Assembly (NCBI GenBank): GCA_026874595.1
Contig: CM049310.1
Span: 81,578,556-81,642,555, forward strand
Direction of reading: 5' to 3'
From: Sipunculus nudus
Taxonomy: Eukaryota > Annelida > Sipuncula > Golfingiida > Sipunculidae
Length of the DNA stretch: 64,000 bases
Part shown: positions 58,780 to 64,000 of the stretch, piece by piece
How the letters are laid out: each line of letters starts with the position of its first letter
How positions within the stretch are numbered: position 1 is the stretch's first letter
Made by a program: the position numbers and the translations under genes
Notes under the pieces: generated by a model
Database searches by the model: none
Told to the model about the DNA's origin: nothing
What the model saw: only the letters and a program-made list of their open reading frames with translations

Positions 58780-59450
58780 GAATAGTACAGGGTAACCTGA
58801 AATTAGGTTAAGACTACCCTCTGGAGTAATCTTAATTAATTTCAGATTACCAGGTAACCTGGAATGGGGATGACCTTAGGTCATTTCACCAGACCTGTTG
58901 AGTCAATGGACGCCACTAGCGGGTGTTTTTCTACTTTTTTATGGACCCCTTTTTAATATTACATTCTGTCTTCGAATTTAAATGTCTCAAACTGTCAACT
59001 AAAGTGTAAAGAAGGGAAATAAATGATGTCGTTGAACCTTCTCATTATGTTCAGTGCTACATTGATATATTGACCATAATGTTATAGCGCTATTTTAATA
59101 ATTTTGTGGGTTTAGAAGTCATTATAAGAGCAGAAATTTTTATCTATATATAAACGGACCTCCCGTATGCTGATTAGGTTGTTTTGCTACGCAGACCCCT
59201 CGTATAATATTTTAAATATCTTATTATCCGTCAAGTTCTAGCGTGAAAACGACTAGATTCACTGCTATTTATGTTTTCCTGGCATCTTTATTTCCGGTAC
59301 AATTAGAATTTTGATTGATAAATGGTCTTTTAATTGTCAGCCCATCATACCAAGACGGATCCCTGTCCTGCGGTCATTGCAATATTACTACTGGCAAAGA
59401 GGCATTTTTTTACAGAAACTGGCAGATTAAATTTACTCTTCATACTCCTA
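58780..59450. other. No recognisable gene
   Basis: A short GGTAACCTGAA/TTCAGATTACC inverted pair lies near 58790 and 58840-58855. Nothing else was identified. Confidence 0.35.
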
Positions 59451-59572
59451 AATCATTTTAAAGCCGCCTATATGCCTATCTTTTTTGCAGAAATTTATGA
59501 TATCTGGCTTACACTGTTACAGGGTGCACATAAAAGCGGACCGAACTGTCTCGCTAGTTAAGCTTGCTTTTC

Positions 59573-59627
59573 TAGCGAAGCGCTTGGTACGCCGGACTTG
59601 TGCGCCACCGACATAGGTTCGAATCCC
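59573..59627 (+). promoter_or_regulatory. tRNA-like A box and B box inside the TRIM LTR
   Basis: A-box-like TAGCGAAGCGCTTGG starts at 59573 and B box GGTTCGAATCCC at 59616, 43 bp apart, close to the spacing in a tRNA (U8 to G52 is 44). LTR2 keeps both. LTR3 keeps only the B box. The solo LTR at 11111-11268 has the fuller GAAGCGGTTGAAACGCC form. A full cloverleaf does not close, so it is tRNA-derived or convergent, not a tRNA gene. Confidence 0.5.
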
Positions 59628-59674
59628 GGATTGACCCAGTATTTTCCCCTGAGCAATTTATCTTCGTAACAAAA

Positions 59675-59687
59675 TGGGGGCTCGTCC
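59675..59687 (+). other. Primer-binding site, tRNA-Pro type
   Basis: TGGGGGCTCGTCC equals the first 13 bases of the 18-base tRNA-Pro primer site used by several retroelements (complement of the tRNA-Pro 3' end). It starts 3 nt after the LTR and is repeated identically at 59934-59946 after LTR2. The last five bases of the canonical site do not match. Confidence 0.75.
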
Positions 59688-59779
59688 AACGTGACGGTAA
59701 ACTTTGTGGCCCAGGGAATAGGCTCACCAAAGTGTGACTCCTGGGATAATTAGTCCTGTTCTGATATCAGAACGCTCTT

Positions 59780-59788
59780 AAGAGGGGG
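59780..59788 (+). other. Polypurine tract of the TRIM
   Basis: AAGAGGGGG followed by TG and the LTR start. The identical tract precedes LTR3 at about 60039-60047. Position and composition fit plus-strand priming of an LTR retrotransposon. Confidence 0.65.
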
Positions 59789-60530
59789 TGTGTTACGGGG
59801 TGCACATAAAAGCGGACCGAACTGTCTTTTCTAGCGAAGCGCTTGGAACGCCGGACTTGTGCGCCACCGACATAGGTTCGAATCCCGGATTGACCCAGTA
59901 TTTTCCCCTGAGCAATTTATCTTTGTAACAAAATGGGGGCTCGTCCAACGTGACGGTAAACTTTGTGGCCCAGGGAATAAGCTCACTAAAGTGTGACTCC
60001 TGGGATAATTAGTCCTGTTTTGATATCAGAACGCTCTTAAGAGGGGGTGTGTTTCGGGGTGCACATAAAAGCGGACCGAACTGTCTCCCACCAACATGGG
60101 TTCGAATCCCGGATCGGCCCAGTATTTTCCCCTGAGCAATTTGTCTTCGTAACAACACTGAGTATATATTAAGGACTGTAGGTAATTCCTGCTAAGACTT
60201 AATTCTTAAAATGCCTTGTCGTGAATGTATAACTTTGTTTATTCACAAGCTGGTAGTAAACATGTTAGGTACATGTTGACAAACAGAAACCCAGGTGACT
60301 GAAGAAGTTGATTACATGTGTATATGTGCGGCGGTTGAAAGGCCACAAGTTGCAAAACGCCATTTGCAAAACCCTGGATCAACTGACATGCCTGTAGGAT
60401 GTCATTCTTGAATCTGTTTTGGTTATTCTTTCGCCCCCCCCCACATGATATAAATTGGGATATAATCAAAACGAACAGCCTGTATACCGTGGATTCGGCC
60501 TTTTTTGGTCGATTTTTATAATATGAATTA

Positions 60531-62416
60531 TCTATATATTAATAGCGTATGGCGATTTTTGTGATTTTCCGTATCTCCTCTGATACTACCGTACGGTTTG
60601 CTGTGATTTTCGACATACATATGCTCAGGGTTTGTCCGAAGAGATTCCACCCACTTTTATTTGCAATATTTGCGTATTACGTGAATAATTAATAATTTTA
60701 ATATTTGCTCCCCCGCGGGCGCCTCTTTTCTTTGTGTCTTCGGGCCTGGTAACACAATGGCCACAGACTGTTTGATGGCGGGACAGAGTTTTTCTCCGGG
60801 GGCCCTATCTGGGCTTTTCTTAAATTTGCGGTGACCGGCCCGAAATAATCCCCATTGGTGATCCGCGCAACCTCCGCGCAGCGAAAAGGTCTATTGTGCA
60901 CAAGGAGATCCGCGTGAGGAAAATGCTCAAAAGGGGGATCTTTCAAAGAATGAAAATTTTCCGAGCGGTAGTGAATGCAGGGTAGTGTGTAAAACCCGAA
61001 CCCCACGGTCCCCGGACCCCATAAACCTATTTCCTCATTTTCCATTATTTATACCGATAAAAACACCACTATTGTTGATGTAAGGACAGAGCAAAGTCCC
61101 TAAATGTTGCACATTTGTAAATGACCGATTCACTGAAAGATTTATAATTACAAAAATATTTCGAACCTCATTTACTTGAATTTTCCGACTGTTCAATTTT
61201 GACGGACCCAAGTAATCACCGCTCATATTTTTATTTATGACTAAAAGAGGACAAAAATAGCACTCATGTCACACACTAAAAAGTAAATATAATATTTGTT
61301 ATTTTAAATGAAAATATAATAGTGCGGACACAGTGGGGGAGATTTAATTTGAAGTGCACTAACAGTTGAGCGGACCTGAGACTGATATATCAGAGCACTT
61401 CCACATAACAGGTTTCGTGCTCCGTTCATAACAACCATGCAATTTTAAAGTTGGCAATAATATAAATACCGAAAGGAATTGTTGATTACTTGCATTTCAA
61501 GCAACTACAGGTTCCAAAATAATGATTTTGTAAATGTTTTAAATTATAATACTTTTTAAAACGCTACACAAATGAAATAAATAGCAAATATAAAATTATG
61601 AATAAAAACTGTGACAGAAATGTAAAAATACAGATACTAACACAATAATAAATCACAAATGTGTCATAGCTAAACGTGATGTCAAATACATGTATGTACT
61701 AAAGAAATGGTAAAACAACGAGAAGACGGGGTCCGTGTAATCCGTGAGGTCCGTGCCCCAGGGTCCGTTAGTGGTTTTTTTTATCAAATTTTGTTGCAAA
61801 ACAGACTATTTTTTATGTTTTAACCAAACATAATATAAAATATGTTTTTAGATACGATTATGCTAAAATATCTGGACAAATTACCATGAGAGTTTAAGAA
61901 TTACAAATTTTTCTTGGGTTCCGGGATCCGGAGTGGGATCCGGGTTTAACACACTGACTGAACGCAGTGACTGTCTCACTGGAAAACATTATAACAGGTT
62001 CCTTTACTGGCGGATTCACGGGCGCGGAGGGCAACTTTAAATGGCGATGTTCAGCATAATATATATTTTCATATAAAAATGATTTTATTTAACATATCAA
62101 ATTCTTCGAAAATTCTCCGGCCAACTTCAATTTGTGTGAATTTACATGTCTCCTCTGACACTACGGTTTGCCGTGATTTTTGACATACATATGCTCCGGG
62201 TTTGTCCGAAGACATTCCACCATTCGCACAAGAACGTATTCGTCCAGGTCATGCAGACTCCGACACAAGAATAACTCAGAGACAGGACACTTATACCAAA
62301 TGTCGGATTCAAAGAGACAGTAACATTGTACACCCAAGAAATGAAACTATGACAGACTTTTTGACATCAGAACTAAATGCTCGCCCAAAACCGTGCGTAG
62401 CACGGGTAATTGCTAG
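60531..62416 (+). mobile_element. Helitron interval 1 (1886 bp), possibly composite
   Basis: Starts TCTATATATTAATAGCG after an A at 60530 and ends CTAG at 62413-62416 before a T. A hairpin CCGTGC-GTA-GCACGG (62391-62405) stands 7 nt before CTAG. The first ~440 bp match the next Helitron start at 62417. A further partial copy of that 5' region (about 62145-62222) lies inside, so this interval may be two elements, with the 3' end belonging to an inner truncated one. No Rep/helicase coding was seen; the 115-codon reverse frame at 60698-61045 is unrecognised. Confidence 0.65.
62391..62416 (+). other. Helitron 3' hairpin and CTAG terminus
   Basis: Stem CCGTGC/GCACGG, loop GTA, spacer GTAATTG, CTAG. 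The next base T starts the following TCTATATATTAATAG, so the two elements touch without host sequence between. Confidence 0.75.
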
Positions 62417-62785
62417 TCTATATATTAATAGCGTAAGGCGATTTTTGTGATTTTCCGTATCTTCTCTGATACAACCGTACGGTTTGCTGTGATTTTCGAC
62501 ATACACATGCTCCGGGTTTGTCCGAAGAGATTCCGCCAACTTTTATTTGCAATATTTGCGTATTACTTGAATAATTAATAATTTTAATATTTGCTCCCCC
62601 GCGGGCGCCTCTTTTCTTTGTGTCTTCGGGCCCGGTAACACAATGGCCATAGAGTGTGTGATGGCGGGACAGAGTTTCACTCCAGGGGGCCCTATGTGGG
62701 GTTTTCGTACAATTTGCGGTTTCATCCCCGAAATAATCCCCACCGGCAATCCCTTCTCAAAAGGGGATCTTTGAAAGAATTGTTT
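62417..62785 (+). mobile_element. Helitron 2, 5' part
   Basis: TCTATATATTAATAGCG start, then about 90% identical by eye to 60531-60950 up to the GGGGATCTTTGAAAGAAT word near 62763-62780, after which similarity stops. Its 3' end was not found in the window. Relative to element 1 it has a short deletion around 62750. Confidence 0.65.
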
Positions 62786-62789
62786 TGCA

Positions 62790-64000
62790 GGCCTTCTGCG
62801 ACCCGGGGGTCGCACGAGGACTCCTTCCTGCGACCAACCTGACCTGATATGCTTGACTGCACATCAACCGGGTCGCGGAATCCGTGATGGTTTAACAGCG
62901 CACACGCGGTCGCACGAAGTCCAGGGCCTAGCATGCGATTGAGATGCTTGACAAATATTCACAAACATATGCATATGTAGACCTGCTATGTAATAGATGT
63001 AAAGAAAATGTTAACCAAATTCACGTCGTGGTTGGTAAAATGTGATGTGTACACGTGTGGATTTGTAAAAGTTGTAAACATAATCTAATACTTATAAAAG
63101 GAATTCGGTTCATGTTTGTTCGCAGTGTTCTCTAAAACCGCGTTGTGTACAATAGTGTGCCATACATCATTTTAAAGGTTATTATCCCCGCAGTGACATA
63201 GGCGATATGAAAATAAATAACGTTTAATATACATATAATTTTGGAGGATTTTTCCGCATTTTTACCGAGCACAGCCGAACTGCCTTCGGCAATCACCGGA
63301 ATGCGTGCATCGTGGTCACTTAACCTCTAACACTAAGGACTAATGTTCATATGAATAACGCTTGCTTTCAATGAGGGATTTGACCCACGTGCGTGGTCAG
63401 TAAAAGAGAAAAACACAGGTTTCTCGCTTTATGAAAGGAGAGTTCAACCCAGGAGGATTAATGACAAAACCCAATTTCAGGAACAGGGCTGGGGTGGTGT
63501 CGGGGGTTTCAGGCCTCAAAATTTGTCTGATACGATGAAAAAAGGGTTGTGGTGGCTGAAAATGGGATACGGACCTACTGCATGGAGTCCCGCTGGGTCC
63601 GCTTCTGCTACTTACGATGTATGCATACTGTGGTTGGCTTCATATTCACGAGGCTGAAATTTCGCGATTTCTCCATTTTTAATGTTTCGCGAGGGTCTCA
63701 TTTTCGAGATCTCACCAGAACCTATATCAAATCTTTGGTAAAGCCATTCCTGTGTGTATTATAAAATGAGAATAATTCATGATCTTGTGATATTCTTCTA
63801 ATATAAGGATGGGCCCGTACACACAGCACAGGTTCTTTAGTTCAAATTTAAGGGAACGTTTTCCCTTTACCTGCATGGATGTAATTTATATTAAGATTTC
63901 CCACTGTTCTAACCTAAAACCCATACAAGTATTGGCTACACTTAATGCTGCCTTAAGAAGGACATACTCAGTTGGCCAATTTTTCCCGAGGGTGTCATTT
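62790..64000. other. Unassigned DNA, possibly Helitron interior
   Basis: An 8-bp hairpin TGCGACCC/GGGTCGCA (62797-62814) and another GCCGAA-CTGCC-TTCGGC (63274-63290) are present. Neither is followed by a CTRR terminus at Helitron spacing. Short frames only; no gene recognised. Confidence 0.35.

Larger units (their letters stand above)
59515..60154 (+). mobile_element. Tandem TRIM retrotransposon: LTR-internal-LTR-internal-LTR
   Basis: Three LTRs (59515-59671, 59791-59930, 60050-60154), each starting TGTT(A/T)C and ending GTAACA, separated by two 119-bp internal segments. Each internal segment starts with AAA and a primer-binding site TGGGGGCTCGTCC and ends with a purine tract AAGAGGGGG just before the next LTR. 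The whole is flanked by ACAC (59511-59514) and ACAC (60155-60158), a 4-bp target duplication. There is no coding capacity, so it depended on another element's enzymes. The second LTR lacks 17 bp and the third about 52 bp of the first. The internal segments are almost identical, suggesting recent origin of the tandem form. Confidence 0.85.
59455..60525 (-). mobile_element. Family A repeat, copy A6, split by the TRIM
   Basis: On the minus strand the main part (60159-60525) has TATACAGGCTGTTCGTTTTG, GTTTTGCAACTTGTGGCC, TTTGTCAACATGT and CCTTAATATATACTCAG. The remaining 3' end (59455-59514) has GCCAGATATCATAAATTT and GGCGGCTTTAA. A4 and A5 show these parts contiguous, so the 640 bp between them (59515-60154) is a later insertion. 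Confidence 0.7.

Noticed and set aside
59600-59640. Possible tRNA gene at GGTTCGAATCCCGG
   Set aside because: The acceptor and anticodon stems do not close, and the sequence lies within an LTR present in several copies. Kept only as a tRNA-like promoter module.

Overview
This window reads as non-coding DNA from an animal nuclear genome. It is AT-rich, full of long (TA)n, (GA)n, (TTA)n, poly-C and poly-G tracts, has no dense long ORFs, and is packed with degenerate interspersed repeats. The repeat types (tRNA-derived SINE pieces, GACCTTTGACC-type repeats, a tandem-core element with a terminal hairpin, LINE tails, Helitrons) suggest a marine lophotrochozoan, most likely a mollusc and perhaps a bivalve. 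That assignment is inference: no host gene is present to test it. I find no protein-coding gene I can name and no intact rRNA or tRNA gene. The only recognisable coding matter is two decayed retroelement fragments: a reverse-transcriptase motif near 14.0 kb and a LINE C-terminal tail at 25.9-26.16 kb, minus strand.

Layout. 0-9 kb: mostly featureless DNA, an inverted pair of a short TIR element (called family B here) at 5 kb, another B copy at 7 kb that has itself received a 177-bp pogo/Tigger-like MITE, and a SINE piece at 9.2 kb. 10-13.7 kb: a nest in TA microsatellites made of a 907-bp solo LTR with TATA box and poly(A) signal, a 158-bp solo LTR of a miniature retrotransposon, and a 2390-bp Helitron with both termini visible. 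13.9-29 kb: RT relic, family C copy, long TA/TTA tracts, and four copies of a ~470-bp family (family A). One A copy is split by a LINE tail and the next is split by a 2.3-kb element carrying ~330-bp tandem core units. 29-46 kb: microsatellites, 25-bp and 21-bp minisatellites, and a ~2.5-kb diverged direct duplication (35.2-37.7 and 40.0-42.5 kb). 44-49 kb: family C copies, a 26-bp minisatellite grading into a very degenerate array, and an LTR-like insert carrying its own 6 x 20-bp minisatellite. 51-58 kb: scattered repeats. 58-63 kb: a second copy of the 907-bp-type LTR, a tandem LTR-internal-LTR-internal-LTR miniature retrotransposon (TRIM) with PBS, PPT and a 4-bp target duplication inside a family A copy, then two Helitron ends joined head to tail.

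The main value of the window is its transposon stratigraphy. Nested insertions, checked against paralogous copies in the same window, give internal evidence for boundaries and relative order. The most unusual item is the TRIM at 59515-60154, whose short LTRs carry a tRNA-like A box/B box module.

All alignments were made by eye, so identities and outer boundaries are approximate unless a terminal motif is stated.
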